A stretch of 64,000 bases of DNA from Aquiluna sp. (lineage in GTDB: Bacteria > Actinomycetota > Actinomycetes > Actinomycetales > Microbacteriaceae). The stretch spans positions 1 through 64,000 of the forward strand of contig JAFMHN010000003.1 in the NCBI GenBank assembly GCA_017854485.1. Direction: 5' to 3'. This document shows, one piece after another, positions 46,558 through 55,244 of the stretch (the stretch's first letter is position 1; each line of letters begins with the position of its first letter). A program made the translations under genes and the position numbers. Below the pieces are notes generated by a model. It had not been told where the DNA came from and searched no databases. It saw only the letters and a list, made by a program, of their open reading frames with translations.

Positions 46558-46615
46558 AATGTTTCTAAACTAATGCGGTTGACCAATTGATTCCCCAATT
46601 GCAACAAAGAAAGGT

Positions 46616-47569
46616 TTGGCTGGCGCCGAATTGACCCAGAAACATCCAGCACTCGGAGTGCTTTTTGCGCTCACCGCGGCACTCCTGTTTGGCCTAAATG
46701 GCTCCACCACCAAAGTAATTATTCAATCTGGCATCACAGCCGAGCAGGTGGTCTTCATAAGGTCGCTTGCCGCTGGCCTGATTGCGCTGGTTTGGGCACT
46801 GATTTCAAATCGCGCCCAACTTAGAGTTCCAAAGCGTTTGATTCCAAGACTGCTGATACTTGGAGTAGTTGGAGTCGGTTTGCTCCAATACGCATACTCG
46901 CAAGCTGTCGTCTTGCTGCCGGTTGGGATCGCTTTGCTAATCGAGTACACGGCGGTGCTCTGGGTGCCGCTGGTTGCTCTGGTTTTTTTCAAAGAGCCGG
47001 TAAAGAAGCAAATTTGGTTTGGTGCAGTGTTAGTTCTGGGTGGACTTGCCGTTGTTGCTCAAATCTGGGACTCCACACTGGCCCCACTTGGAGTGCTTTT
47101 TGCCTTGATAGCAGCAGCTTCACTTTCGACCCACTTCATTACCGGAGAGCGAATCCAGAGGCATCTACCGACCAACGTGACCATGGCCTACGGCATGGGC
47201 ATTGCCACTTTGGTGTTCTTGCCGTTTTCAAAGCTTGGCTCATTTGACTACGCGAGCCTTCTAAAACTAACTGATCTTTCCGGGAACTTGGCAGGCATTT
47301 CAGCGCCACTATGGCTGATGCTTGTTGTTCTTGGTGTGGCCGGGAGCTTCCTGCCAATGGCCTTCACGTTTCTGGCACTCAGGCACCTGAGCGCAACCCT
47401 TGTTGGGGTAATCGCAACTCTTGAAACCATCCTTGCCGCGATTTTTGCGCTGCTGTGGCTCGGGGAGCTGATTAGCCTCACCCAAGCCCTCGGGGGTATG
47501 GTGGTTGTCGCAGGGATAGTCTTGGCTCAAACCTCAAGACGGCAAAAAATGGCAAAGGTGGTTGATTAG
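46616..47569 (+). CDS. EamA/DMT superfamily permease
   Basis: A ten-helix membrane exporter made of two EamA repeats (about residues 12-140 and 155-305), 317 aa. The substrate (amino acids, nucleotides or other metabolites) cannot be told. The start TTG at 46616 sits unusually close to AGAAAGG, and a later TTG at 46631 is possible. Thioredoxin starts one base after its stop, so they form an operon. Confidence 0.82.
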   Translation: MAGAELTQKHPALGVLFALTAALLFGLNGSTTKVIIQSGITAEQVVFIRSLAAGLIALVWALISNRAQLRVPKRLIPRLLILGVVGVGLLQYAYSQAVVLLPVGIALLIEYTAVLWVPLVALVFFKEPVKKQIWFGAVLVLGGLAVVAQIWDSTLAPLGVLFALIAAASLSTHFITGERIQRHLPTNVTMAYGMGIATLVFLPFSKLGSFDYASLLKLTDLSGNLAGISAPLWLMLVVLGVAGSFLPMAFTFLALRHLSATLVGVIATLETILAAIFALLWLGELISLTQALGGMVVVAGIVLAQTSRRQKMAKVVD

Positions 47570-47570
47570 T

Positions 47571-47939
47571 TTGGCAACAGTGGATCTGGTTCTTTCGGAC
47601 TTCGAAGCAACAATTAGCAAAGAGGGCATCACATTCGTTGACTTCTGGGCCGAGTGGTGCGGACCGTGCAAAATGTTCGGCCCAATCTTTGAAGAGGCCT
47701 CCAACCAGCACCCCGATATTCGCTTTGCCAAGGTAGACACCGAGGCGCAGCAGGAACTGGCTGGAATGGCTGGAATAACCTCCATCCCAACCTTGATGAT
47801 TTTTAGAGATGGCATCTTGCTGTTTAACCAGGCTGGAGCGCTTCCTGCGCCTGCCCTAAACGAACTGATTGGCAAAGTCCAGGAACTGAACATGGATGAC
47901 GTCAGAGCAGAAATAGCAAAAGCTGAGCCCCAGAGCTAA
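47571..47939 (+). CDS. trxA: Thioredoxin
   Basis: Cytoplasmic dithiol carrier (122 aa). The active site WCGPCK has C30 and C33, and the cis-proline is in TSIPTLMIF. The C-terminal extension (about residues 105-122) is longer than in E. coli. The frame begins at 47562, but TTG 47571 (MATVDLVLSDFE) has AAGGTGG about 10 bases upstream and matches the family's start. A small membrane protein with two outside-facing cysteines follows 15 bases later. Confidence 0.92.
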   Translation: MATVDLVLSDFEATISKEGITFVDFWAEWCGPCKMFGPIFEEASNQHPDIRFAKVDTEAQQELAGMAGITSIPTLMIFRDGILLFNQAGALPAPALNELIGKVQELNMDDVRAEIAKAEPQS

Positions 47940-47954
47940 CCCAAGGGTTTCTGA

Positions 47955-48182
47955 TTGAGAAATAACTCACTGGCGATGCTGGCAACAATTGCCGGCATTG
48001 GCATCTTGGCTTGGCTAATTGGGTTCTTCGACCCCAAGACCTGCACCCCAGGGGTTCAGGTTGACGGCTGGTCCTCCTGTGAGGCAATTGCCAACCAGAG
48101 AACCCTCGCCCTTATCGCACTAGTGGCAATAACTGTTGTCGGGGTGCTGATAACCACGCTTTGGAAAAAGAAAAAGCGTTAG
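47955..48182 (+). CDS. Small two-helix membrane protein with a cysteine pair
   Basis: A 75-residue protein, family not recognised. Helices lie at about residues 6-25 and 50-68, with a basic tail (KKKKR). The loop between them holds C30 and C42, which probably face outside the membrane and could form a disulfide. TTG at 47955 is chosen because AAGGG lies 7 bases upstream; an ATG further in is possible. It follows trxA closely and ends in a 4-base overlap with ald. Confidence 0.6.
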   Translation: MRNNSLAMLATIAGIGILAWLIGFFDPKTCTPGVQVDGWSSCEAIANQRTLALIALVAITVVGVLITTLWKKKKR

Positions 48183-49297
48183 CCCAATACCGACTCGGTC
48201 GACTTACTTTCTAGCTCCGGAAAAGCCTGGGACACGGCCGGGTGAGTAATCAGGCCATCGTGAACATTCAGGCCCAGCGCCAATGCTGAATCATCCCGCA
48301 GTGCCTGCTGCCAACCCTTGCTGGCCAACTGCAAGACGTAGGGCAAGGTGGCATTGGTCAACGCCCTGGTGGAAGTTGCTGGCACCGCACCAGGCATGTT
48401 CGCCACGCAGTAATAAAGTGCATTGTGAACGGTGAAAGTAGGTTCGTCATGGGTAGTTGGACGTGAGTGCTCAAAGCATCCGCCCTGATCAATTGCGATA
48501 TCAACCAGGACTGTTCCCGGCTTCATCTCGGCAACCATTTTGTCGGTGACCAACTTCGGAGCACGCTCACCCGGGATCAGTACAGAGCCGATTACCAAGT
48601 CGGCATCTTTGAGCTGTTCCGCAATTTCGTAAGAGGTTGAAACCCTGGTCTGAACTTCAGAGTTGAATCTTGCATCGATCTCGCGGAGTCTAGGCAGGGA
48701 AAGGTCAATAACCGTAACGTCGGCGCCCATTCCATTTGCAACAAGTGCCGCTTCAGTTCCTGCAACACCGCCGCCAATTACTACAACTTTTGCTCTTGGG
48801 GTTCCTGGAACGCCACCCATCAAGACGCCATTGCCACCATTGGTTTTCATAAGCTGGTAGGCGCCGATTTGAGCAGAAAGCCTTCCAGCAACTTCACTCA
48901 TTGGCTGCAACAGCGGAAGTGAACGATTGGCGAGCTGCACAGTTTCATAGGCAATTGCAGTTGTTCCGGAAGCGATCAGGGCATCGGTGCAGTCCTTGGA
49001 CGCAGCAAGGTGCAAGTAGGTGAACAGCACCTGGCCCTTGCGCATCAACGGGTATTCCTTGGCGATTGGCTCTTTCACCTTCACAAGTAGCTCGGCCTTG
49101 GCCCAAACCTCTTCTGCCGCTTGGACAATGCTGGCTCCCGCCTGGGCATAATCCTGGTCCGAGAAGCCAGAGCCCTCACCAGCAGATGCCTGGATCATTA
49201 CGTCATGACCACGGTTGACCAGCTCGTGCACGCCCGCAGGTGTCAAAGCAACGCGGTACTCGTGATTCTTGATTTCTTTTGGAACGCCAACCTGCAT
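48179..49297 (-). CDS. ald: Alanine dehydrogenase
   Basis: NAD-dependent conversion of alanine to pyruvate and ammonia, and the reverse. It starts [20 protein letters not shown]; the nucleotide-binding motif [10 protein letters not shown] is near 174-183 and K74 lies in KVKEP. Length (372 aa) is exact for the family. ATG 49297 behind AGGAG is used instead of the upstream in-frame start at 49333. It diverges from an Lrp-type regulator, with a long dyad between them. Confidence 0.96.
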   Translation of the reverse strand: MQVGVPKEIKNHEYRVALTPAGVHELVNRGHDVMIQASAGEGSGFSDQDYAQAGASIVQAAEEVWAKAELLVKVKEPIAKEYPLMRKGQVLFTYLHLAASKDCTDALIASGTTAIAYETVQLANRSLPLLQPMSEVAGRLSAQIGAYQLMKTNGGNGVLMGGVPGTPRAKVVVIGGGVAGTEAALVANGMGADVTVIDLSLPRLREIDARFNSEVQTRVSTSYEIAEQLKDADLVIGSVLIPGERAPKLVTDKMVAEMKPGTVLVDIAIDQGGCFEHSRPTTHDEPTFTVHNALYYCVANMPGAVPATSTRALTNATLPYVLQLASKGWQQALRDDSALALGLNVHDGLITHPAVSQAFPELESKSTESVLG

Positions 49298-49336
49298 TTT
49301 TTCTCCTATGCGAAAGTTTCTAAATTCTGGCAAAAA

Positions 49337-49363
49337 ATTCGGTTTGATTCATTCAAAACGAAT
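49337..49363. promoter_or_regulatory. Candidate Lrp/AldR operator between ald and its regulator
   Basis: An inverted repeat with 11-base arms (ATTCGGTTTGA and TCAAAACGAAT, 10 of 11 matching) and a 5-base spacer lies in the AT-rich gap between ald and the divergent regulator gene. A second, weaker dyad (GCAATTT...AAATTTGC, 49369-49391) follows. The spacing suits two regulator dimers. Confidence 0.55.
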
Positions 49364-49417
49364 AAACTGCAATTTATTAAATGAAATTTGCTTACTTATG
49401 CGTAAACGGAGTGATTT

Positions 49418-49903
49418 ATGATGGCCAAATCGCAGGATATTCAGTCCAAATTTGATCTCGACGACCTAGACCGGGAAATTCTGGCTATTCTCGGGAAAAA
49501 CGGACGCGTCTCAAATGCCGATCTAGCCGCCGAAGTTGGCCTGGCTCCCTCTACTTGCCTCGGTCGAGTCCGCAACTTGGTTGAAAGCGGAGTAATCCGA
49601 TCTTTTGGCGCAGAAATTGAACCGGATGCGCTTGGTCTGAATTTGCAGGCACTTATTTCCGTGACCCTCAGGGCCGGTGCTAGAGCGAATTTGGCAACTT
49701 TCATGAAACAGATGCAAGAGCATCCCCAGGTAATTCAGGTGTTCTTTTTGGGCGGTTCTGAGGATTTCATTGTCCACGTTGCTGTCCCAGACTCAGATGC
49801 GGTTAGGGAGTTCGTGCTTGATCAACTAAGCAATAATGCCTCGGTTGCCAACACTAGAACCAACATTGTTTTCGACCACTTCCACAAAGGACCGGTTGGC
49901 TAG
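49418..49903 (+). CDS. Lrp/AsnC family transcriptional regulator (AldR-like)
   Basis: Amino-acid-responsive regulator of 161 residues. A winged HTH (DLDREILAILGKNGRVSNADLAAEVGLAPSTCLGRVRNL, about 15-53) is followed by a RAM/AsnC ligand domain (about 75-150). A GGAG site lies 6 bases before the paired ATGs. Head-to-head placement with ald matches mycobacterial AldR, which controls ald in response to alanine; that role is inferred here. It might also control the decarboxylase operon starting 27 bases downstream. Confidence 0.88.
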   Translation: MMAKSQDIQSKFDLDDLDREILAILGKNGRVSNADLAAEVGLAPSTCLGRVRNLVESGVIRSFGAEIEPDALGLNLQALISVTLRAGARANLATFMKQMQEHPQVIQVFFLGGSEDFIVHVAVPDSDAVREFVLDQLSNNASVANTRTNIVFDHFHKGPVG

Positions 49904-49929
49904 AGTTGTGTGGCTAGGGAGATAAATAA

Positions 49930-51288
49930 TTGACTGAATCGATGCATCAAGCAGGGGCCAACAACGAGCTCAGAGAAGCGATCTACAGGTACGCCTCCGA
50001 GCGCATGGATATGAATCCAGCACCCTTGGATGGGCCCAAATCTAGAGCTGAGCTTGAGGCCTTAGCCGGTCCCACAATAACTGAATCAGGACTCGGTGGA
50101 ACCCGCGCACTAGCGATCTTCGAAGAGAACCTGGCTCCGGCAACCATTTCAACCGACCACCCCAACTTCTTGTCCTTCATACCGGCAGCACCCACTGAGG
50201 CAGCGAGCCTATTTGATCTGGTGGTCTCAGCGAGTTCAATTTATGGGGGCTCCTGGACCGAAGGTGCTGGAGCAGTCTTCGCCGAAAATCAGGTGCTTGA
50301 GTTTTTGGCAAAGGAGGCCGGTCTTCCAGATGGTGCCGGTGGTGTCTTTGTTCAAGGCGGAACTCTTGGAAACCTGTCAGCCCTGGTTGTCGCCAGGGAT
50401 GTTGCCGGACGCAAACATGGCCACAAAAACTGGGCGATCATTTGCAGCTCTGAGGCGCACTCCTCGATCAAGGCAGTGGCCAAGGTGATGGGAGTAGAGG
50501 TTGTCAAAGCCGACGCCGCTGCCACCGGATCGCTCAATGGCCAGCAGGCTAAACAAGCAGTACTTCAGGCAATCGATAGTGGTCTGACGCCTTTTGCAAT
50601 TGTTGGAACCGGCGGCACCACAAACTTTGGAATCATCGACCAACTCGGTGACCTTGCAGTAGTGGCAAAGGAGTTTGACCTCTGGTTCCACGTTGATGGC
50701 GCATATGGACTAGCCGGCATGCTGGTCGAGGATCTGAAGCCAAAATATGCGGGGCTGGAGCAGGCGGACTCCTTTATTGTGGACCCGCACAAGTGGCTTT
50801 TTTCACCGTTTGATGCCTGTGCACTGGTTTATAAAGAGCCAAAATTGGCAAAGGCTGCACACATCCAACACGGCGAATACTTAGAGACCCTGAATCAAAA
50901 TGATGACTGGAACCCGTCTGACTTCGCCTTCAACCTAACCAGACGGGTTCGTGGTCTTCCGCTGTGGTTCTCGCTGGCAACCCATGGAGTAGCCGCCTAC
51001 CGGTCAGCGATCAAGATGAACCTGGACCTTACAAAACAAATCGCCACTGAAATTCGAAGCAGGCCCTACCTGAGCTTGGTGCGAGAGCCAGAGCTGTCGG
51101 TGGTGGTTTTCGAGCGCGAGGGCTGGAGCAATGCCGACTACGAAAAATGGTCTAAGCAGCTGCTTGACTCGCAGTTCGCGTTCGTGGTTCCCTCCAGTCA
51201 CCTGGGCAAACCAAACACCAGATTTGCAATAGTCAACCCAACAACGAAGTACGAAGACCTGGTAGCAATTCTCGACACGATGGAGTAG
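49930..51288 (+). CDS. Group II PLP-dependent amino-acid decarboxylase
   Basis: Fold-I PLP enzyme of the aromatic-amino-acid/glutamate decarboxylase group (452 aa). The PLP lysine is K288 in DPHKW; D256 in FHVDGAYG and H177 in SSEAHSS are the usual cofactor residues. The substrate is not set by sequence. It is followed 3 bases later by aguB and then aguA, so it may supply agmatine from arginine or an analogous amine. That would be unusual, since known arginine decarboxylases belong to other families. Tyrosine, tryptophan, glutamate, diaminobutyrate or aspartate are alternatives. Start TTG 49930. Confidence 0.8.
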   Translation: MTESMHQAGANNELREAIYRYASERMDMNPAPLDGPKSRAELEALAGPTITESGLGGTRALAIFEENLAPATISTDHPNFLSFIPAAPTEAASLFDLVVSASSIYGGSWTEGAGAVFAENQVLEFLAKEAGLPDGAGGVFVQGGTLGNLSALVVARDVAGRKHGHKNWAIICSSEAHSSIKAVAKVMGVEVVKADAAATGSLNGQQAKQAVLQAIDSGLTPFAIVGTGGTTNFGIIDQLGDLAVVAKEFDLWFHVDGAYGLAGMLVEDLKPKYAGLEQADSFIVDPHKWLFSPFDACALVYKEPKLAKAAHIQHGEYLETLNQNDDWNPSDFAFNLTRRVRGLPLWFSLATHGVAAYRSAIKMNLDLTKQIATEIRSRPYLSLVREPELSVVVFEREGWSNADYEKWSKQLLDSQFAFVVPSSHLGKPNTRFAIVNPTTKYEDLVAILDTME

Positions 51289-51291
51289 TTC

Positions 51292-52284
51292 TTGAAAATA
51301 ACCAAAGTTGCCGCACCGGAATCCCTCAGCCGCACCAGAAACCAGGAGCGGGGCACCGTTGTCGTTGCCGCGATCCAGATGCACTTCGACAAGGACCCGC
51401 ACAAACATCAAAGCTTGCTTGCGGCAGCAATTGAAGCCGCTGCGGCCGAAGGTGCTCAGGTGGTTTTCCTACCAGAACTAACCCTTTCAAGGTACCCGGC
51501 AGACACACTCCCAGTAGGCACCCCCAACGAATCCGCCGAAGACCTATTGACTGGACCGACCTTCAGGTTTGCCGCTGAACAAGCTCGAAAGTACGGCGTG
51601 TTTGTTCATGCCTCGCTCTACCAAAAAGTTGAGATGGCAGACGGCCGGGGCCTGAACACCGCGATCATCGTTAGTCCAGACGGGAAACTTGTGGGCTCCA
51701 CGGACAAGCTCCACATTCCTGTCACCGAGGGGTATTTCGAGGACAAGTACTTTGCGGCAGGTGAAAACACTGACCCCTACCGAGTCCACGAGCTGACACT
51801 GGCTGGCGTCCCAAAACTTGGCATGCCGACCTGCTGGGATGAATGGTTTCCTGAGGTGGCCAGAGCATATGGACTAGCCGGGGCAGACATTCTTTGCTAC
51901 CCAACCGCTATTGGTTCCGAACCTGACCACCCTGATTTTGATACTGAGCCACTCTGGCACCAGGTAATCGTTGGGCACGCCATCGCCAACGGTCTGTTTA
52001 TTGCTGTCCCAAACCGCTGGGGCAATGAAGGCTTGGTTGAGTTTTACGGGTCCTCATTCATTGTCGACCCCTACGGCCGGGTGCTAGCACGCGCAGCTAG
52101 GCATGGAGACGAGGTCCTGATAGCCGAAATTGACCTGGATCAAAGACGCGATTGGTTGGAGCTGTTTCCGTTTTTCGCTACCAGGCGTCCAGATACCTAT
52201 TCCAGTCTTTCAGCTCCACTTTGCAACCCGCGAGGTGCAAATGGTCAGGGTGTAGCCGGAGGAATCCCGGGGATTGCCCAATGA
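51292..52284 (+). CDS. aguB: N-carbamoylputrescine amidase
   Basis: Nitrilase-superfamily amidohydrolase that turns N-carbamoylputrescine into putrescine, CO2 and ammonia. The triad is E62 (PELTLSRYP), K139 (DKLHIP) and C181 (TCWDEWFPE). The stretch after it (YPTAIGSEPD) is characteristic of AguB rather than other nitrilases. At 330 aa it is slightly longer than usual, because of a 20-residue N-terminal extension from TTG 51292. It overlaps aguA by 4 bases, and the pairing supports the assignment. Confidence 0.88.
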   Translation: MKITKVAAPESLSRTRNQERGTVVVAAIQMHFDKDPHKHQSLLAAAIEAAAAEGAQVVFLPELTLSRYPADTLPVGTPNESAEDLLTGPTFRFAAEQARKYGVFVHASLYQKVEMADGRGLNTAIIVSPDGKLVGSTDKLHIPVTEGYFEDKYFAAGENTDPYRVHELTLAGVPKLGMPTCWDEWFPEVARAYGLAGADILCYPTAIGSEPDHPDFDTEPLWHQVIVGHAIANGLFIAVPNRWGNEGLVEFYGSSFIVDPYGRVLARAARHGDEVLIAEIDLDQRRDWLELFPFFATRRPDTYSSLSAPLCNPRGANGQGVAGGIPGIAQ

Positions 52285-53282
52285 CCCAGCTAATGCCTGC
52301 CGAGTGGGAAACCCATGAACAAACATGGCTAGCCTTTCCGCACTCCGGATACACCCTCGGTGAGAGCGCCCAAGACCAAGAAGTTGCCAGGCAGACCTGG
52401 GCCAACGTTGCAAATGCCGCGTCTGAGTTCGAAAAAGTAACGGTGATTGTTCATCCTGAAGATCTTTCGACTGCCAGCAAGTTGCTTTCTGCCCAAATTG
52501 AAACCTTTGAGTCGGTTCTGGACGACGCCTGGATCAGGGACAGCGGCCCAACATTCGTCAAGACCACTGATGGCGCCTTGGCCGCTGTCAATTGGGTTTT
52601 CAACGGCTGGGGCGGGCAATCCTGGGCAAGCTACGAAAATGACAATCTGCTCGCCACCAAGATTGCTAACAGCTTGGATGTTCCAGTTATTGAAAGCAAA
52701 ATGGTGAACGAGGGTGGAGGGATTCACTTCAACGGTCAGGGCAAAGTTTTGCTAACTGAAACCGTCCAGCTAGATAAGGGCCGCAATCCCGGCTGGAGCA
52801 AAGCGCAGGTCGAAGCAGAGCTAAAACGCACTATTGGAGCCGAGGAATTCATTTGGCTAAAGCGCGGCCTGACCAGAGACTACGACGAATTTGGAACCCG
52901 CGGACATGTGGACATAGTTGCCTGCTTTGCCCCTGACGGCAGGGTGATTTACCACGATCAAAAGGACCAGAACCACCCCGACTATCTGGTGAGCCGTGAG
53001 GTTCGTGAGCAGCTAATCAGTTCCGGCCTTGAGCTGATAGGTGTTCCTGCTCCCGAGACCTTGAAGGACGACGGTGGCTTTGTTGACTACAGCTACATCA
53101 ACCATTACGTCCTAAATGGCGCTGTGTTGCTTGGTTCTTTTCAGGATAAAAACGACCAGGAAGCCCGGTCGATTCTCCGAGACTGCTACCCGGGCCGAGA
53201 AATTGTTTTGGTCGACGCCAGGGAGCTGTTTGCTCGCGGTGGCGGAATTCATTGCATAACACAGCAGCAACCTGCCACCTAA
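52281..53282 (+). CDS. aguA: Agmatine deiminase
   Basis: Converts agmatine to N-carbamoylputrescine and ammonia. It begins MTQLMPAEWETHEQTWLAFPHSG; it has DDAWIRDSGPTF (near 80-91) and NEGGGIHFNGQG, and the catalytic C325 lies in RGGGIHCITQQQP. Length (333 aa) is a little short of the usual 350-370. ATG 52281 overlaps the aguB stop as ATGA; the frame open from 52152 is not coding. With aguB it gives a two-step route to putrescine. Confidence 0.92.
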   Translation: MTQLMPAEWETHEQTWLAFPHSGYTLGESAQDQEVARQTWANVANAASEFEKVTVIVHPEDLSTASKLLSAQIETFESVLDDAWIRDSGPTFVKTTDGALAAVNWVFNGWGGQSWASYENDNLLATKIANSLDVPVIESKMVNEGGGIHFNGQGKVLLTETVQLDKGRNPGWSKAQVEAELKRTIGAEEFIWLKRGLTRDYDEFGTRGHVDIVACFAPDGRVIYHDQKDQNHPDYLVSREVREQLISSGLELIGVPAPETLKDDGGFVDYSYINHYVLNGAVLLGSFQDKNDQEARSILRDCYPGREIVLVDARELFARGGGIHCITQQQPAT

Positions 53283-53295
53283 GGGCAAATTTCAC

Positions 53296-53346
53296 GGTAA
53301 CATTTGGGAAACAACGACGTAGTCAGAAATTTCTGGCTCGGTTACC
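53296..53346 (+). promoter_or_regulatory. Nested inverted repeats ahead of the ABC importer
   Basis: GGTAAC (53296-53301) and GTTACC (53341-53346) flank a perfect 12-base palindrome CAGAAATTTCTG (53324-53335) in the 87-base gap between aguA and the binding-protein gene. It could be an operator or a leader hairpin. No riboswitch consensus such as TPP was found. Confidence 0.35.
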
Positions 53347-53369
53347 TATACCCGAGAGGCCCAACTGTA

Positions 53370-54413
53370 ATGGCAACAAAGACATCCATTCGTAAGCGCT
53401 TTTTCGCACTTGCAGCAGTAACAGCAATTGCATCAATGGCACTAACTGGCTGCGCAAGCACCGAAACCGAGTCATCCGACCTAGGTGAACTGAATGTTCA
53501 GTTCAGCTGGATCAAGAACGCAGAATTCGCCGGAGAGTACTTCGCGGATTCAAACGGCTACTACTCAGAGGCTGGCTTTAGCGCCACAAACTTCATCGCC
53601 GGACCAACAGCAACCACCGCTGTTGTTCTTTCGGGAGACGCACTGGTTGGATTGTCTGACCCGATTGCGGTTACCCCTGTGATCCTAGAAGAGGGCGCGC
53701 CACTGAAGATCATCGGCGCCACCTACCAGAAGAACCCATTCACCATCTTGTCTCTGAAGGATGGTGGCAACATTGCTACCGCTCAGGACCTAATTGGCAA
53801 GAAGATTGGTGTTCAGGCTGGCGGAAACGAGACTCTGTTTGATGCACTTCTTGCGGCAAACGGTATCTCCCAGGACCAGGTCACCAAGGTTCCAGTTGAG
53901 TACGATCCCGCCCCACTTGTAAATGGTGAGGTTGACGGATTCTTGGCTTATGTGACCAACGAGTCAATCACAGTTGCAAACCTAGGTTTTGAAGTTACCA
54001 ATCTGCTTTTCGCTGACAACGGCCTACCGTTTGTTGCTGAAGCTTTCGTTGTGACCCAGGACTCAATCGACAACAACCGCGCTGGCCTAAAGGCCTTCCT
54101 TTACGCTACAGCTCGTGGTTGGAAGGACGCTATTGCCGACCCTAACGAGGGTGCCCGCTTGGCAGTCGAGGTTTATGGCAAGGACTTAGGTCTAGACATC
54201 GGCAAGGAGCAGCAGCAGTCTGAGGCTCAGAACTCGCTACTTGTTGTGACCGACGAGACCATTGCAAACGGTCTGTTCACAATTTCTGCAGACATGCAGG
54301 CCAGCAACCTAGCAACTCTTGCATCCGCCGGCTACGTAATTAGCGCCGACCAGCTGTTTGACATGAGCCTGCTAGCAGAGGTCTACGAAGAGCACCCAGA
54401 GCTTTTGGAGTAA
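53370..54413 (+). CDS. NMT1/THI5-type ABC substrate-binding lipoprotein
   Basis: Lipoprotein receptor of an ABC importer (347 aa). The signal peptide (positively charged MATKTSIRKR, hydrophobic to 24) ends in lipobox LTGC with C28. The mature part shows the NMT1/THI5 pattern: VQFSWIKNAEFAGEYFADSNGYY (about 39-61) and a GKKIGVQAGGNE loop. Relatives bind thiamine pyrimidine precursors, riboflavin, nitrate or sulfonates, so the ligand is open. Start ATG 53370 is set by the signal peptide; GAGAGG lies about 11 bases upstream. It begins a four-gene operon. Confidence 0.85.
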   Translation: MATKTSIRKRFFALAAVTAIASMALTGCASTETESSDLGELNVQFSWIKNAEFAGEYFADSNGYYSEAGFSATNFIAGPTATTAVVLSGDALVGLSDPIAVTPVILEEGAPLKIIGATYQKNPFTILSLKDGGNIATAQDLIGKKIGVQAGGNETLFDALLAANGISQDQVTKVPVEYDPAPLVNGEVDGFLAYVTNESITVANLGFEVTNLLFADNGLPFVAEAFVVTQDSIDNNRAGLKAFLYATARGWKDAIADPNEGARLAVEVYGKDLGLDIGKEQQQSEAQNSLLVVTDETIANGLFTISADMQASNLATLASAGYVISADQLFDMSLLAEVYEEHPELLE

Positions 54414-54422
54414 CCTTCCTTC

Positions 54423-55244
54423 ATGAGTTTTGAAAATGCCGCTGCCCAAAGTGATCCTGCTCTGGGCAGCGGCATCACCATTTCCGGCCTCTCCAAAGTG
54501 TTCAAGCTGGGAAACAGTTCGATTACTGCGCTGGATGACACCACGCTCCACTCCGATAAGGGAAGTTTCCTGTCGCTACTTGGCCCATCCGGCTGTGGCA
54601 AGTCAACAATTCTTAGAATTCTTGCCGGCCTAGAAACACCTACCTCTGGCAACGTGACCGTAGACGGCATGGACCCGAGTGAACTTAGACGTGATCATCG
54701 ACTGGGCATTGCTTTTCAAGACTCGGCACTTATGCCTTGGCGAAGCGTGGTTGCCAACATCAGGCTTCCATTTGAACTTGCCAGGGTCAGCCCCGATGAG
54801 AGCCTGATTGCTGACCTGATCAAGCTAGTTGGACTGCAGGGCTTTGAAAACGCTAAGCCGGCCCAGCTTTCTGGGGGCATGAAGCAGCGAGTTTCTATCG
54901 CCCGGGCCCTTGTGGTGCAGCCGTCGGTGCTGCTTCTGGACGAGCCATTTGGAGCCCTGGATGACATGACCAGGCAGCGCCTAAACCTAGAACTACTTAG
55001 AATCTGGACAGAGAAACCTGCCACCACACTGATGGTCACTCATGGCATTTCAGAAGCGATCTTCCTAAGTGATCAAGTTGCAGTAATGAGCCCGAGACCC
55101 GGCCGCATCAAAGAGATTATTCAGGTAGACCTTCCAAGACCTCGAACCCCGGAGATGATGCGCACTCCAGAATTCCATGCCCTTCACGACCAGGCGTCCG
55201 ACCTGCTCTTTGGTAGCAATGGCGTGGCTGTTAGCGATGACTAA
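54423..55244 (+). CDS. ABC transporter ATP-binding protein
   Basis: Cytoplasmic ATPase of the importer (273 aa), of the SsuB/TauB/ThiZ type. Walker [10 protein letters not shown] is at 54-62, the Q-loop is in [10 protein letters not shown], the signature LSGGMKQR is near 149, and Walker [14 protein letters not shown] near 170. It lies 9 bases after the binding-protein gene and overlaps the first permease. Confidence 0.93.
   Translation: MSFENAAAQSDPALGSGITISGLSKVFKLGNSSITALDDTTLHSDKGSFLSLLGPSGCGKSTILRILAGLETPTSGNVTVDGMDPSELRRDHRLGIAFQDSALMPWRSVVANIRLPFELARVSPDESLIADLIKLVGLQGFENAKPAQLSGGMKQRVSIARALVVQPSVLLLDEPFGALDDMTRQRLNLELLRIWTEKPATTLMVTHGISEAIFLSDQVAVMSPRPGRIKEIIQVDLPRPRTPEMMRTPEFHALHDQASDLLFGSNGVAVSDD

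Noticed and set aside
53283-53369. Possible TPP or guanidine riboswitch before the NMT1-type binding protein
   Set aside because: No CTGAGA/ACCC or ykkC-type conserved strings; only simple palindromes are present.
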